Below are positions 8,235 through 16,545 of a DNA stretch of 27,250 bases, piece after piece. Location of the stretch: NCBI GenBank assembly GCA_946886365.1, contig CAMPIM010000039.1, positions 1 to 27,250 on the forward strand, in the 5' to 3' direction. Source of the stretch: an uncultured Novosphingobium sp. Lineage in GTDB: Bacteria; Pseudomonadota; Alphaproteobacteria; Sphingomonadales; Sphingomonadaceae. Position 1 is the stretch's first letter; each line of letters starts with the position of its first letter. Below the pieces are notes generated by a model. That model worked only from the letters and a program-made list of their open reading frames with translations. It was not told the origin of the DNA and did not search any database. The translations under genes and the position numbers were made by a program.

Positions 8235-8240
8235 CGCCTA

Positions 8241-8771
8241 CTACATTGCCGCGAAGTCGATCACCGTTACAGGATCGCTGCCGTCCCAGTCGCGGGCCGC
8301 CACGATCCCCGCTTCGCACATGCCGCGCATATCGGGGCCGCAGATAAACTCGAACAATTGGCCAGGCTCGCCGGGGACGCGCAAATAGGCGACGCGCGTG
8401 GCAGGGTTATGCGCCGTGAAAAGCACTTCCATGCCCCCCGCCACCGCAGTTTCAACGGCGGCGTCCAGATCATCGACTATGCGAGCGATGTGATGAAGGC
8501 CCAGAAAGCGCGACCCATCATCAGCTCGATAGGGTGACGGGGCGTCGTTCGTGGCCTCGACCAACTCAATTTGCACGCCATCCTGATAGGACAATCCGAC
8601 GTGCATGGTGACGCGCGTCGGTTCGCCACGATATTGGCCATCCAGCGCGACATTGCGGAATACGGTCCATGGACCCACGCCCGAATGACTGATCCAGCGA
8701 TTTATGCTGGCATCGAGATCGTCCACCAATATTCCGATCTGGTCGATCGCACCGAATTTAGCCAAATCCAT
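8241..8771 (-). CDS. VOC-superfamily (glyoxalase/epimerase-like) protein
   Basis: This 176-aa protein has two beta-alpha-beta-beta-beta repeats, starting at IDQIGILVDDLD (residues 9-20) and LHHIARIVDDLD (92-103). This is typical of glyoxalase, methylmalonyl-CoA epimerase and extradiol dioxygenase relatives. Likely metal ligands are Q11, E69 (QIELVE), H94 and E141 (LFEFI), so a divalent-metal enzyme is expected. The reaction cannot be told from sequence. The start at 8771 gives a compact family-length protein, but its AGGA ribosome site is only about 4 nt away, so the start is moderately sure. It lies 55 nt downstream of the amidohydrolase gene on the same strand, probably in one transcript. 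Confidence 0.85.
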   Translation of the reverse strand: MDLAKFGAIDQIGILVDDLDASINRWISHSGVGPWTVFRNVALDGQYRGEPTRVTMHVGLSYQDGVQIELVEATNDAPSPYRADDGSRFLGLHHIARIVDDLDAAVETAVAGGMEVLFTAHNPATRVAYLRVPGEPGQLFEFICGPDMRGMCEAGIVAARDWDGSDPVTVIDFAAM

Positions 8772-8826
8772 ATTCCTATTTGCAAAGACAGGGCACGAAC
8801 GGCTGCGCCGCCCGCGCCCTTTTTCT

Positions 8827-10578
8827 TTATTCGGCGGCTTCCAACGAAGCCAGCGCGTCATTCGCCGCAGCGGTGGGCACCAGATATTCGCCCGGACGAG
8901 CGCCGGTATAGCTGTTGCCGTCGAAGGTCTTGACCCCATTCACCAGCGTCAGCCGCATCGGTGCCGCCGGACGAGTGAAGCGCCATGTCGTACCGCCGTC
9001 GCCATCGGGCACGTCGAACCGCTTCTCCATATTGCGATATTCGACCTCGCTCAGGTTGAAGACGGCAATGTCGGCGCGCCGCCCGACCTTGATCTCGCCC
9101 GTATCATGCAGGCCGAAGAAATTGGCGAGCTTGCCCGTTTTTACATGGATCGCCTGCTCCACCGTCAGCAAGCCTTCCCGCACGTATTTGGTGAAGAGCA
9201 GGATATTCTCTCCACCACCGCACAGCATCTGAAGATGCGCGCCCGCGTCGGAGATGTTGCCGACCGTCTGCGGGTCCAGCATCAGCTGGATGGTCAGGTC
9301 CTCATCCTTCGGGAAGGGCGCCATATGCACAGTGGATTTGGTGCCATTCTCAAGAATCCACTGCGCCATTGCGTCCGAGCGGTGCAGGCCACGCGACTCC
9401 GCAAATTCCTTCAACGTACCGCCCACGGGGCCGGTGCCATTTTCGCTATCCAGCAGATACAGGTCCTGCGGATTATTCATCGGCGAATGGGGCCATGCCT
9501 TGGTGTCCCAGCTCTCCCGCGCCCGCGCCCGCCAGTCGGGATCGGCAAGCAAACGTGCCTTTTCCTCATGCGTTTCGGCAAGGACGACTTCATGCCAGAC
9601 ATAGTCATTGGACTGGGCGAAGATCAGCGACTTGACGAGGCTCAGCGTGCTGGTCGGCGAGACATGCGCATAGCCGGGCCAGACATCGATCCCTTCTTCC
9701 TTCAGCTTCGCAAGGGTGTCCTGCAATCGGGGCAGAATATCCTTCTGGAATTCCAGCGTCGGAATGCCACCCGCCACCTGCATACGGATCGCCCGGCCTT
9801 TCGTCAGCCGCCCAAGCCGCTCCAGACTTTCCGGTCCGGTCTTGCGCATGAAGGTGTCGATGATGACCTGATAAGTCGTGCCGGGATAGCGCTCCATCAC
9901 CGCAAATAGCGCTTCGAACTCCGCATCGTCGGCGAGCAATGTCGGGATGGCGCGGTCGTCGCCATCATGGTCGTGCAGATTGTCCGACAGCCCAAGAGCG
10001 CCAGCTGCCAACGCATCCTCCAGCAGTTCGGCCATGCGCGCGATCTCTTCAGCCGTTGCCGCGCGATCCCATGCTTCAACGCCCATCGCAGCGAGACGCA
10101 GGGCAATATGTCCAACGAACGCAGAGTAATTGGCAGGCAGGCTGATGTTGCGCGCCATCGACGCCTTATATTCCGACCACTTCTCCCAGTCCCAGGGGAC
10201 ATTCTGGAGGAAGGGCTTCAACGGAATATCCTCGAAGAAGGAGAAAATCTTGATCATCTCCAACTGCGCGGCCTTTTCCTTCGAAAGCGGCGCGGCGCTA
10301 AAGCCGCAATTGCCCAGAATTACCGTGGTCGCCCCGTTGCCGGGCAGCGGATCAAGGTCCGGTTGCCACCACATCGTCGCGTCATAATGGGTGTGGCTTT
10401 CGATGAAGCCCGGCGTCACATAGCACCCACTGGCATCCACCACTTCCTCACCGGCGGCGGCGGTCAGACCCGCGCCGATCTCGGTGATCCTGCCGCCTGC
10501 CACGCGCACGTCAGCAGCATAGCCGGGCGCGCCTGTGCCATCGACCACCGTGCCGCCACGGATCAACATGTCCGTCAT
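8827..10578 (-). CDS. Amidohydrolase, N-acyl-D-amino-acid deacylase-like (module A)
   Basis: This 583-aa protein has the fold of urease-like metal-dependent hydrolases: a beta-sandwich start (MLIRGGTVVDGTG), then HxH (H62, H64), a GNCGFSAAP motif with C91, GHIALR, and the late Asp motif ISDAGAH (D444, H448). These place it in the D-aminoacylase (COG3653) group. The two central His ligands of D-aminoacylase would fall near residues 236-241 (TYQVII) and 264-270 (IRMQVAG), but no His is present at either place. The metal site is therefore probably altered, and deacylation of D-amino acids should not be assumed. A GAGGAGAG ribosome site precedes ATG 10578. VOC follows in the operon. A paralogue lies at 17397-19151. 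Confidence 0.88.
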   Translation of the reverse strand: MTDMLIRGGTVVDGTGAPGYAADVRVAGGRITEIGAGLTAAAGEEVVDASGCYVTPGFIESHTHYDATMWWQPDLDPLPGNGATTVILGNCGFSAAPLSKEKAAQLEMIKIFSFFEDIPLKPFLQNVPWDWEKWSEYKASMARNISLPANYSAFVGHIALRLAAMGVEAWDRAATAEEIARMAELLEDALAAGALGLSDNLHDHDGDDRAIPTLLADDAEFEALFAVMERYPGTTYQVIIDTFMRKTGPESLERLGRLTKGRAIRMQVAGGIPTLEFQKDILPRLQDTLAKLKEEGIDVWPGYAHVSPTSTLSLVKSLIFAQSNDYVWHEVVLAETHEEKARLLADPDWRARARESWDTKAWPHSPMNNPQDLYLLDSENGTGPVGGTLKEFAESRGLHRSDAMAQWILENGTKSTVHMAPFPKDEDLTIQLMLDPQTVGNISDAGAHLQMLCGGGENILLFTKYVREGLLTVEQAIHVKTGKLANFFGLHDTGEIKVGRRADIAVFNLSEVEYRNMEKRFDVPDGDGGTTWRFTRPAAPMRLTLVNGVKTFDGNSYTGARPGEYLVPTAAANDALASLEAAE

Positions 10579-10718
10579 CTCTCTCTCCTCTTGAGGCTTG
10601 TTTTCCCTCGAGCCGAAGCCATTGCATCTGTGTCGCCTCTTAGGGGCGATCGTGCTGGATGCAGGCTATCGCGACCGGGTCAGCCACCGCAAGTTCGCTG
10701 CCGGACAAGTGGGTGGTA

Positions 10719-10762
10719 GGATCATCGGGTGATCCCGATCGGGATTGATGGGTGATCCCATC
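10719..10762. promoter_or_regulatory. Nested inverted repeats, candidate operator cluster
   Basis: GGATCA-TCGGG-TGATCC (10719-10735), the 14-bp palindrome ATCCCGATCGGGAT (10732-10745) and GATGGG-TGAT-CCCATC (10747-10762) overlap or adjoin. The word GGGTGATCCC occurs at 10727-10736 and again at 10750-10759, 23 bases apart (about two helical turns). The cluster lies about 140 bases upstream of the amidohydrolase start, suggesting an operator for a dimeric regulator. The rest of 10579-10849 shows no gene and only a 5-bp hairpin (10811-10823). Confidence 0.45.
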
Positions 10763-10849
10763 GGTCGGGACCAGGATGCATCGGTCAACTGGAGGCCATC
10801 AAGGCCCGGCGGCGCAAAGCGCCCTGACCAGGACGATAACGCTTCCCTA

Positions 10850-11161
10850 TCAAGCCGCCGATTGAAGCCCTCCCTCGACTCCCTGATCCGCAATGCCCGT
10901 AGCGGTAGAGAGCCGTTCAGGCTCCATCATAAGTGCGACAAAATGCCACCACGCAGGAATAGCGGGACGTAGCGCCAACAACTGCCCCTGGCGACGCACC
11001 GCGACCCAACGGCCATCTTCGCGTTCAAATTTCCACTGGGGATCGCAATTGAGCGGAACCTGTTCGAATTCAGGCGCACCGTTCTGCCGAGGACCGATCG
11101 CCCGGAGCTGACTGGGAACTTCGCGGCATGCGCCTCCGGGAAACTCGACGAGAACGGACAT
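10850..11161 (-). CDS. Small hypothetical protein, 103 aa
   Basis: I do not recognise this protein. Support for coding comes from a good ribosome site (GGAG, 6 nt before ATG 11161) and an amino-acid composition without the Arg/Ser/Ala bias of shadow frames. It contains a tryptophan-rich middle (DPQWKFEREDGRWVAVRR; PAIPAWWHFVAL) and no signal peptide. It lies on the same strand as the thiolase upstream and the amidohydrolase downstream, but a terminator separates it from the thiolase. The third-position GC bias is weaker than in neighbouring genes. It may be a genuine small gene or a decayed one. Confidence 0.45.
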   Translation of the reverse strand: MSVLVEFPGGACREVPSQLRAIGPRQNGAPEFEQVPLNCDPQWKFEREDGRWVAVRRQGQLLALRPAIPAWWHFVALMMEPERLSTATGIADQGVEGGLQSAA

Positions 11162-11314
11162 GATCTACTCCATGCCAGCGGGTGGTCAAACCGCCGCCTC
11201 GTCCAAACGCACGACAAGGGATTGAGTTCTCGAAATAAGGAGAGGACATGACGCATCATGTTCGGGATAGGGCCATCGGGAGCAGCGGAGCCGCTCTCCA
11301 ACAGGCATCGACAA

Positions 11315-11350
11315 TCACGCCGAACCCCGAATGTCGGGGGTTCGGCGTGA
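11315..11350 (-). terminator. Terminator of the thiolase gene
   Basis: A perfect 14-bp stem, TCACGCCGAACCCC (11315-11328) with 11337-11350, encloses an 8-nt loop. It lies 10 bases beyond the thiolase stop codon on the minus strand, followed by a weak TTGT. It is the strongest hairpin in the window and is well placed for termination. Confidence 0.8.
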
Positions 11351-11360
11351 CATTCAATCG

Positions 11361-12542
11361 TCAGTCGACATTCTCGATCACCAGCGCGATGCCCTGACCG
11401 CCGCCGATGCACATGGTGATAAGGGCATAGCGGCCGCCGATCCGCTTCAGTTCATAAGCCGCCTTGATCGTCAGGATCGCGCCTGTCGCGCCGACAGGAT
11501 GGCCAAGGGCGATGCCCGACCCGTTCGGGTTCAGTTTTTCCCCATCGAACTGCAACGCGTTGGCTACCGAAAGAGCCTGCGCCGCAAAGGCTTCGTTGGC
11601 TTCGATCACGTCCATCTGATCCAGCGTCAGCCCGGCCCGCTTCAGGGCAACCGGCACCGCCTTGATCGGGCCTTCACCCATATATTCCGGTTCCACGCCC
11701 GCATGGCCCCAGGCAAGTATCTTCGCCAGCGGCTTCAGCCCGCGCCGTTCCACTTCGCTTGCCGTCGCCAGGACGACGGCGGCCGCGCCATCATTGATGC
11801 CGGACGCGTTGCCTGCGGTAACCGTGCCATCCTTCTTGAACGCAGGACGCATGGCGGCCAGCGTCTCGGCGCTGGTGTCGGCGCGGGGATGTTCGTCCGT
11901 GTCGAAAATGGTCACGCCTTTGCGCGTCTTGACCTCGACCGGCACGATCTGCTCCTTGAACCGGCCTTCCGCGATAGCCCGCACCGCGCGCTGATGCCCT
12001 TCGGCCGCCAGCGCATCCTGCTGTTCGCGCGTGATGCCATGCCGTTCGGCGCAGTTTTCCGCCGTCACGCCCATATGGTATCCGCCGATCGCATCCTGAA
12101 GCCCGCAGACCAGCGCGTCCTCTACCGGATTGTCGCCCATCTTCCGGCCCCAGCGCGTGCCATGATCATGATAAGGCACATTGGACATCGATTCAGCGCC
12201 ACCCGCGACGGTGATCGACGCTTCACCCAGCTTCATCATCTGCGCGGCCGATACGATCGCCTGTACGCCCGATCCGCAAAGCCTGTTCAGTGTCAGCGCC
12301 GGAACCTCAAACGGGACCCCTGCCTGCAAGGCGATGGCGCGCGACAGCATGCCATCGCGGGCACTGGTCGGCATGACCTGACCGATCACGACATGCTCAA
12401 CGTCGGAAGCCGGCACACCGGCACGGGACAGCGCTTCCTTCACGACCATGCTGCCGAGCTGCGAAGGCATGAAGGGCTTCAGCGAGCCGCCGAAATCGCC
12501 AATCGCCGTCCTGACGCCGCTGACAATATAAATATCTTCCAT
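11361..12542 (-). CDS. Acetyl-CoA acetyltransferase (thiolase family)
   Basis: This 393-aa thiolase has the nucleophile C89 in NRLCGSGVQA, H348 in GHPVGATGA and the acid/base C378 in CIGGGQG. All sit at the usual places for a biosynthetic/degradative thiolase of normal length. It cleaves 3-ketoacyl-CoA with CoA, or condenses acetyl-CoA. The start at 12542 (MEDIYIV) has AGAGG about 7 nt upstream; a longer frame adds six residues without support. It is transcribed divergently from a TetR regulator 199 bases away, which is the common arrangement for local control. It could supply the last step of the CoA-thioester degradation encoded in the window, but a housekeeping role is possible. Confidence 0.93.
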   Translation of the reverse strand: MEDIYIVSGVRTAIGDFGGSLKPFMPSQLGSMVVKEALSRAGVPASDVEHVVIGQVMPTSARDGMLSRAIALQAGVPFEVPALTLNRLCGSGVQAIVSAAQMMKLGEASITVAGGAESMSNVPYHDHGTRWGRKMGDNPVEDALVCGLQDAIGGYHMGVTAENCAERHGITREQQDALAAEGHQRAVRAIAEGRFKEQIVPVEVKTRKGVTIFDTDEHPRADTSAETLAAMRPAFKKDGTVTAGNASGINDGAAAVVLATASEVERRGLKPLAKILAWGHAGVEPEYMGEGPIKAVPVALKRAGLTLDQMDVIEANEAFAAQALSVANALQFDGEKLNPNGSGIALGHPVGATGAILTIKAAYELKRIGGRYALITMCIGGGQGIALVIENVD

Positions 12543-12741
12543 CTCTGATCCTCTGAGCAATGGGATGCGCCGTTCCGCACTTGCAGGCGCTCATGCGCCC
12601 CCACACGCAACTGTCAAGGACAATGCGCAACCTGCCACATGGGTGGCGGCGGCCCCTGACCATATAGGAATGGCTATGCTTGCCGACCAGATCGGCCGCG
12701 ACATATGGCCAAATCCCGGTCGGGCCGTTACGAACAAAACC

Positions 12742-13422
12742 ATGACCAGCACCGCCCAGCGCGCCATCAGCGAACATGTCGTCCAACGCACCAGCAAGGG
12801 ACAGCGCACCGCCGACCGCTTGCTCGACACGGCGGAACTGCTGTTCGCGCAGAAGGGCTATGAAGCGACGGCGTTACGGGACATCGCAGCGGCGGCAAAT
12901 ATCCAGCAGCCCGGCCTGTACAAGCATTTCGAAAGCAAGGACGCCCTGTACCGGCAAGTTCTGCAACGGGCGCTCCAACCCCTGGCGGACGAGATGGAGG
13001 CGACCATCAGCCGGTCGCCGCGAGAAGCCTCCTTTCGCACGCTGTCCGACAAGCTGATCGATGTGCTGGCACAGCATCCCAATGTGTCCATGCTGCTTAT
13101 CCGGTCGATCCTGTCGCCCCCATCGGATCGGGACGAGATCGGCATGGCCTGGGTGGAACGGCTGATGGATTATGGACGGCGGATCACACGCGCGGCCGAG
13201 GTCGAGCCTCCGGCCGAGGATCTGATCCTCCAGATCGTTGCCATCTTCAACATGATGTTCGGCTATTTCTGGGCCGCCCCTCTTTCTCGAGGATTGGCAG
13301 GCATTGACCCGCTCTCTCCAGCGATGATCGAGCGGCAAAAGGCGCTGCTGAGCCGATTTATCGCGACGATCGAACAGGACCAGCCTGACGGGAAAGCCAC
13401 GGCAGGCGCCTCACCGGAATAG
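12742..13422 (+). CDS. TetR/AcrR-family regulator
   Basis: This 226-aa protein has a TetR N-terminal domain with HTH at about residues 43-62 (ALRDIAAAANIQQPGLYKHF). A helical ligand-binding domain follows, containing the FNMMFGYFW segment. It is divergent from the thiolase gene, so repression of that gene is the simplest guess. ATG 12742 is the family-like start, but no ribosome site precedes it (ACAAAACC), so the message may be leaderless or the start may differ. An in-frame ATG at 12670 would add 24 residues that do not look like TetR sequence. Confidence 0.85.
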   Translation: MTSTAQRAISEHVVQRTSKGQRTADRLLDTAELLFAQKGYEATALRDIAAAANIQQPGLYKHFESKDALYRQVLQRALQPLADEMEATISRSPREASFRTLSDKLIDVLAQHPNVSMLLIRSILSPPSDRDEIGMAWVERLMDYGRRITRAAEVEPPAEDLILQIVAIFNMMFGYFWAAPLSRGLAGIDPLSPAMIERQKALLSRFIATIEQDQPDGKATAGASPE

Positions 13423-13539
13423 CGGGTCAACGTGCATCTGCCTTGTTTCCGATCCGTAACGCCTTAAACTGCCTTCTCACATTTTCGCGAGGCGGGGACG
13501 CCGATCGCCCAGCCTGGTCCCGGAGTAATAGTACAAACG

Positions 13540-14247
13540 ATGTCCGCCACCCGTCTTTCCAGCGTCGGTCGCCGCGCTTCCATCATCGCAGCGGCCAGGG
13601 CGGTTTTCGCGCGCCACGGGTTGGAAGGCGCGCGGACGCAGCAGATCGCCCGCGCCGCAGGTGTGTCGGAAGCCCTGCTGTTCCGCCATTTTCCTACCAA
13701 GACGCACATCTATCGGGCCGTATTGCGCGAGGTGATCGCAGACCAGAACAGGGTCTTCCGATCATTCGGTGACGCCGAAGCCAGCACAGAGGGCTTGCTC
13801 GAAATTTTGCGGCGTACCTTCATATATGCGACCGCCGGGATGTACGCCCTCAATGCAGAAGGCTTGCGCATGGTCTTGGGCAGCCTTGCCGGCGACGGAG
13901 GCTACGCTCGCCTCGTCTATCGCCGGGCCTTGCGCCTGACACTGCCCAATCTGGAAAAGGCGTTGCAGGCGGCACGGGCCGACGGGGGAATACCCGGAGA
14001 GGCGCTTTCGACAACGAATGTCGGCGCTTTCATAGAACATATCAGCACGATGATGCTGGTGGCGCGCTGCCATGAAAAGACGGCGATACCCTATGAGGAA
14101 GATCGCGTGTTGCGCGACGCGATCCTCTTCTGCGCACGCGGGCTTGGCGTAGCGGAACCACGCATCCAGCGATTCCTGGAGCAGATGAAATCATGCGAGC
14201 CCGAAACCGCGGCATTCATCCGATCGGGAACGCCTGTCACGCCGTAG
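13540..14247 (+). CDS. TetR/AcrR-family regulator
   Basis: This 235-aa protein has a TetR HTH at about residues 32-51 (RTQQIARAAGVSEALLFRHF) and a helical C-terminal domain. It lies 117 bases downstream of another TetR gene on the same strand, with no clear terminator between them. The ribosome site is poor: the nearest GGAG is about 14 nt from ATG. The two proteins are not close copies. The target is unknown. Its stop codon faces that of the fused double-TetR gene 50 bases away. Confidence 0.85.
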   Translation: MSATRLSSVGRRASIIAAARAVFARHGLEGARTQQIARAAGVSEALLFRHFPTKTHIYRAVLREVIADQNRVFRSFGDAEASTEGLLEILRRTFIYATAGMYALNAEGLRMVLGSLAGDGGYARLVYRRALRLTLPNLEKALQAARADGGIPGEALSTTNVGAFIEHISTMMLVARCHEKTAIPYEEDRVLRDAILFCARGLGVAEPRIQRFLEQMKSCEPETAAFIRSGTPVTP

Positions 14248-14297
14248 GATGTGTATTGGGAACCTTCTTCACCAGCTTCGACGGATTCGAGATAGGC

Positions 14298-15548
14298 TCA
14301 AAGCACTGCCATGAACCCCCGCAGGAACATCGACGCCGCACGTTCCGCATAATACCGCCGTTCCAGCTTTGAGATGGAATGCCCGCCCGCCAGCAGACGG
14401 TTGCCACGCATCGCAAGCACCAACAGTTGGCGTGCGTGCCAGTCCGCACTCTCCTTGATGCCCAGGCTTTCCAGCCAGGGGATCAACCCCGTCACCCACG
14501 GCCTTCGCAGGATAAGGTAGACGTCCCGCGCCAATGCAGCGTCCCGGCGAGACTGACTGATGACGACGCGGTGCAACCGGATTGAACGACTGGAAGCCAG
14601 GTTATCCAAGGCCGCTTCCACATATCGGCCTAATGCCGCCGGATCGGCTTCACCCGACGTCAACGCTGGCGGCTTTGCCGCGCGCGCGCAGTCTTCGGCC
14701 ATTATGCGCATTGCAGCTGCAAACAGCCCGGCCTTGCTGGCGAAATGCCGGTAGAGCGTACCCCGCCCCACCCGTGCCTCTTCCCCGATAAGGTTCAGGT
14801 TGGCGCCTTCAAAGCCCTCATCCAGAAAATGGCGCCCTGCTACATCGAGCAAGGTCCGGATATGGGGGAGCGGCTCCTCACGCAGTGGCGGCTCGGCGTC
14901 GAATAACGGCTCCGGCGAAGGCAAGCCATTCGACTCTCCCGGCCGGATACCCTGAACGAAAAGCGCGACCGATTGTTGCGCTATCCGCTCGCGATGTTCT
15001 GACGAAGCGGGAGGAAAGCCCATGAGGACAACCGGACCTTCCACCGCAAGCGATCCGAAATCCAGCGCCAGTTCCAGCGGCACCGGGCGGTCAACGCCTT
15101 TGTCCCTCGCATAATCCTCCAGCGCCAGTCGCACCGGCTCCAGCCGCATGCCCTGCCCATTCTGCAACGACGAAGCCAAGTCCGGCATCTTGTGCGCCAC
15201 GCCAGCCGCAACCCAGAGCGCGCCGAACATCCCCTGATCCAGCGCCGAATCCAGAATCGCCCGCGCAAGTCCCGTCAGTTCCGATCCGCCGGTCGTGGCA
15301 CTTTCATGCGCGGCCGCCGCGCGAGCATCGAACTCCGCGCCCTGCGCATCCAGCGCTGCGCGAAACAAGGCTTCCTTATCGTGGAAGTAGCGGTAGATCG
15401 TTTCCTTACTGACGCCTGCGGTGCGAGCGATCGAATCGATGCTCACCGCGTCAAAACCGCGCTCGACAAACTGGGCGCACGCCGACGACAGCAAATGCCG
15501 GACGCGCGGCGACGCCAGTTGGCTCCCGGCCTCCGCTACCACTTTCAT
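14298..15548 (-). CDS. Fused double-TetR regulator
   Basis: This 416-aa protein consists of two complete TetR units in one chain. Unit 1 covers about residues 13-205 with HTH near 36-56 (SIDSIARTAGVSKETIYRYF). Unit 2 covers about 226-416 with HTH near 251-270 (NLIGEEARVGRGTLYRHFAS). A proline-rich linker (about 203-228) joins them. Usual TetR proteins have about 200 residues and one HTH. No internal stop or frameshift is seen, so the fusion is real in this sequence. It is transcribed away from the tauD-coq4-amidohydrolase-FAD oxidase operon, and a double palindrome lies in the shared 122-base gap. Repression of that operon and of itself is the likely role. Confidence 0.9.
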   Translation of the reverse strand: MKVVAEAGSQLASPRVRHLLSSACAQFVERGFDAVSIDSIARTAGVSKETIYRYFHDKEALFRAALDAQGAEFDARAAAAHESATTGGSELTGLARAILDSALDQGMFGALWVAAGVAHKMPDLASSLQNGQGMRLEPVRLALEDYARDKGVDRPVPLELALDFGSLAVEGPVVLMGFPPASSEHRERIAQQSVALFVQGIRPGESNGLPSPEPLFDAEPPLREEPLPHIRTLLDVAGRHFLDEGFEGANLNLIGEEARVGRGTLYRHFASKAGLFAAAMRIMAEDCARAAKPPALTSGEADPAALGRYVEAALDNLASSRSIRLHRVVISQSRRDAALARDVYLILRRPWVTGLIPWLESLGIKESADWHARQLLVLAMRGNRLLAGGHSISKLERRYYAERAASMFLRGFMAVL

Positions 15549-15618
15549 TCAGCATCCCCGCACATTGGAACCCGCTATAACAGGCTCAGGCACCGATGCA
15601 CCCATGCTTCTTGACGAG

Positions 15619-15644
15619 AACCGAACGGTTCGATACCGTTCGGT
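15619..15644. promoter_or_regulatory. Double palindromic operator candidate
   Basis: AACCGAACGGTT (15619-15630) and ACCGTTCGGT (15635-15644) are each palindromic around ACCG-NN-CGGT. Together they form a perfect 10-bp inverted repeat with a TCGAT spacer. The two centres are 15 bases apart. A TTGACG box (15611-15616) lies just upstream, so a bound protein would cover the promoter of the dioxygenase operon. The fused double-TetR encoded divergently is the obvious candidate binder. Confidence 0.7.
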
Positions 15645-15670
15645 CATATAGAAAGATGGAGAGCGATAAA

Positions 15671-16531
15671 ATGGCATTGCCATGGACGGAGCGGCCGCTC
15701 GAACCGTTCGGCGTCGAAATCGGCCTTCGGCTGCAATGGCCGCTGCCCGACGGGTTCGAACGACGGCTGACCGAGCTATTTGATCGCCACAAGCTCATCC
15801 TGTTCCGCAATCAGAAGCTCAGCGAGGCCGATCAGGTCCGGCTGCTCGAAAATTTCGGCCGCGTCCTGGGATCGCACGGTGAATATCGCGAAATCTCCAG
15901 CGATGGCGCCCTCGGATCGGGGCCGCTCACCTGGCACAGCGATCTGGCTTTCACCGAAGAACCCTTCAAGATCATCTCGCTGCATGCCGTTGCCGTGAAT
16001 GACGGGCAAAGCTGGACCGACTTCGCCAACGGCGCGGCTGCGGCCGCCGCCCTGCCGCAGCAATTGAAAGCCGCCGTCGCAGGCCGGGAAGCGGTCACGG
16101 TGATCGCGCCGATCCAGACGCACCGGACGGTCGGCTACGACAGTTCGACCAACCTGCCGCATCAGATACGCCCGGTCATCATCCCCCATCCCCGAACCGG
16201 CGAGCCCATCCTCTATATCAGCGACATGCAGACCGCCCGCATCACCGGCATGGACCAGCCGGAAAGCGACGCCACGCTCAACGCCCTGTTCGCCCAACTC
16301 TATCGCGAAGATCGCATCTATCGCCACCACTGGAACAATGGCGACCTCGTCATCTGGGACAATATCGCGCTCCAGCATGCGCGCTGCGACCTCACCGGCA
16401 TGACGCCCCGCCGCCTCCAGCGCATCGTCGTCGCGGACAAGAGCTTCTTCGACCTGCTGCCGCAATTCAAGGTGGGGGATGAACGGATCAGCGCCTGGGG
16501 TTCAGGCAACAAGCAATTGGTACTTGATTGA
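15671..16531 (+). CDS. TauD/TfdA-family Fe(II)/2-oxoglutarate dioxygenase
   Basis: This 286-aa enzyme has the iron-binding facial triad H89-x-D91 (TWHSDLAF) and H236 (LQHARCD). R251, 15 residues after H236, is positioned to bind 2-oxoglutarate as in TauD. The family hydroxylates a substrate with 2-oxoglutarate and O2, often releasing sulfite, phenol or an aldehyde. ATG 15671 was chosen over 15656 because GGAG precedes it by about 9 nt. It is the first gene of an operon: the Coq4-like gene starts 14 nt after its stop. The substrate is unknown; in this setting it may be an oxidative opening step on an organic acid or ether. Confidence 0.9.
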   Translation: MALPWTERPLEPFGVEIGLRLQWPLPDGFERRLTELFDRHKLILFRNQKLSEADQVRLLENFGRVLGSHGEYREISSDGALGSGPLTWHSDLAFTEEPFKIISLHAVAVNDGQSWTDFANGAAAAAALPQQLKAAVAGREAVTVIAPIQTHRTVGYDSSTNLPHQIRPVIIPHPRTGEPILYISDMQTARITGMDQPESDATLNALFAQLYREDRIYRHHWNNGDLVIWDNIALQHARCDLTGMTPRRLQRIVVADKSFFDLLPQFKVGDERISAWGSGNKQLVLD

Positions 16532-16545
16532 AGGAACGACAAAAG

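Noticed and set aside
11248..11397. 49-codon plus-strand ORF with a good GGAG ribosome site
   Set aside because: It runs through the thiolase terminator and into the 3' end of the thiolase gene on the opposite strand, and the protein has no recognisable feature.
11331..12548. 405-aa plus-strand ORF opposite the thiolase
   Set aside because: It is an antisense shadow rich in Arg, His and Asp; the minus strand encodes a full thiolase with all catalytic residues.
16528..16545. TTG start six codons before the chosen start of the module B Coq4-like gene
   Set aside because: It overlaps the dioxygenase stop and has no ribosome site at correct spacing; the ATG at 16546 fits the family better.
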